Shown here: one piece after another, positions 6,630-6,792 of the stretch | Layout of the letters: the number at the start of each line of letters is the position of its first letter | Position numbering within the stretch: the first letter of the stretch is position 1 | Assembly: GCA_020049615.1 (NCBI GenBank) | Contig: JAIFKN010000174.1 | Span: forward strand, 1-6,792 | Source: a bacterium | GTDB lineage: Bacteria > Planctomycetota > UBA11346 | Direction of reading: 5' to 3' | Length of the DNA stretch: 6,792 nucleotides | Made by a program: the position numbers and the translations under genes | Notes under the pieces: model-generated | What the model was told of the DNA's origin: nothing | Database searches by the model: none | What the model saw: the letters and a program-made list of their open reading frames with translations, nothing else

Positions 6630-6792
6630 GGTCTACGACGGTAGATTGAACCCGGAAAAATGACCCGACGCTGGTCGCCGCCGAGGAAGTGGATGTCGCT
6701 GCGCCAGCCCGGCCACCGCCGCGGGCTCGACCTTGCCATGCGTGCAGCGCGCCAGCAGCGGCATTGGCCGCCGCGATCGCGGCCCAGGCCTC
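6630..6792. other. 3' flank without a supported gene
   Basis: These 163 bases follow the GspK-like stop. A plus-strand frame from the ATG at 6660 is open to the window edge but is Arg/Pro-rich and resembles no family I know. A minus-strand frame entering from the right reads MPLLARCTHGKVEPAAVAGLA and stops near 6642; it looks slightly more protein-like but is too short to judge. The operon does not obviously continue here. Confidence 0.4.
6632..6645 (+). terminator. Small hairpin just after the operon, weak terminator candidate
   Basis: TCTAC, the loop GACG and GTAGA form a perfect 5-bp stem starting 3 nt after the last stop codon. The stem is short and is followed by ATTGAACC rather than a U-tract, so it is not a convincing intrinsic terminator. 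It is listed because it is the only hairpin I found at the operon end. Confidence 0.2.

Noticed and set aside
6770..6783. 14-bp perfect palindrome GCCGCGATCGCGGC
   Set aside because: In GC-rich DNA a palindrome of this length is expected roughly by chance in a window this size. It has no partner copy or associated feature.

Overview
This GC-rich window (about two thirds G+C by eye) holds a single compact plus-strand operon of five pseudopilin-like genes. They read in the order of a type II secretion (T2SS) or type IV pilus-like gspG-H-I-J-K set. The first gene is cut by the left edge. Four are followed from their start, and each of these begins with a prepilin-type or prepilin-like N-terminal segment: a short basic leader, a Gly or Ala at -1, and a hydrophobic helix. 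No ATPase, inner-membrane platform protein, secretin or prepilin peptidase gene is present, so those parts would have to be encoded elsewhere.

Layout: 2-607 is the C-terminal part of a GspG-like protein. 604-2125 is a very long GspH-like protein of about 506 aa, whose reading frame is broken by one apparent extra C near 687-689. 2122-2499 is a normal-sized GspI-like protein. 2486-3583 is a long GspJ-like protein of 365 aa. 3600-6629 is a giant GspK/PilX-like protein of 1009 aa that carries a small carbohydrate-binding-like module. The first four genes overlap by 4 or 14 nt and the fifth starts 16 nt after the fourth stops, so the set is almost certainly co-transcribed and translationally coupled. 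6630-6792 holds no gene I can defend. No tRNA, rRNA, CRISPR array or complete mobile element is visible.

Protein biology (inference from family knowledge): after prepilin peptidase cleavage, the GspG-like protein would form the fibre body. The I, J and K-like proteins, with H next to them, would form the tip complex that primes assembly. Here the H-like and K-like subunits are roughly three times the usual family length, and the J-like one is nearly twice it. They carry Asp-rich Ca-binding-like loops, an aromatic-rich tract and, in K, a probable sugar-binding module. This suggests a pseudopilus with a large, elaborate, surface-facing tip used for adhesion or substrate capture, rather than a standard T2SS piston.

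Organism: the GC content, the oversized minor pseudopilins and the EF-hand-like acidic repeats recall the Planctomycetota/Verrucomicrobiota/Lentisphaerota group, where multi-gene prepilin cassettes with one giant member are known (for example the 'Verru_Chthon cassette' families). This assignment is tentative, because no phylogenetic marker lies in the window.
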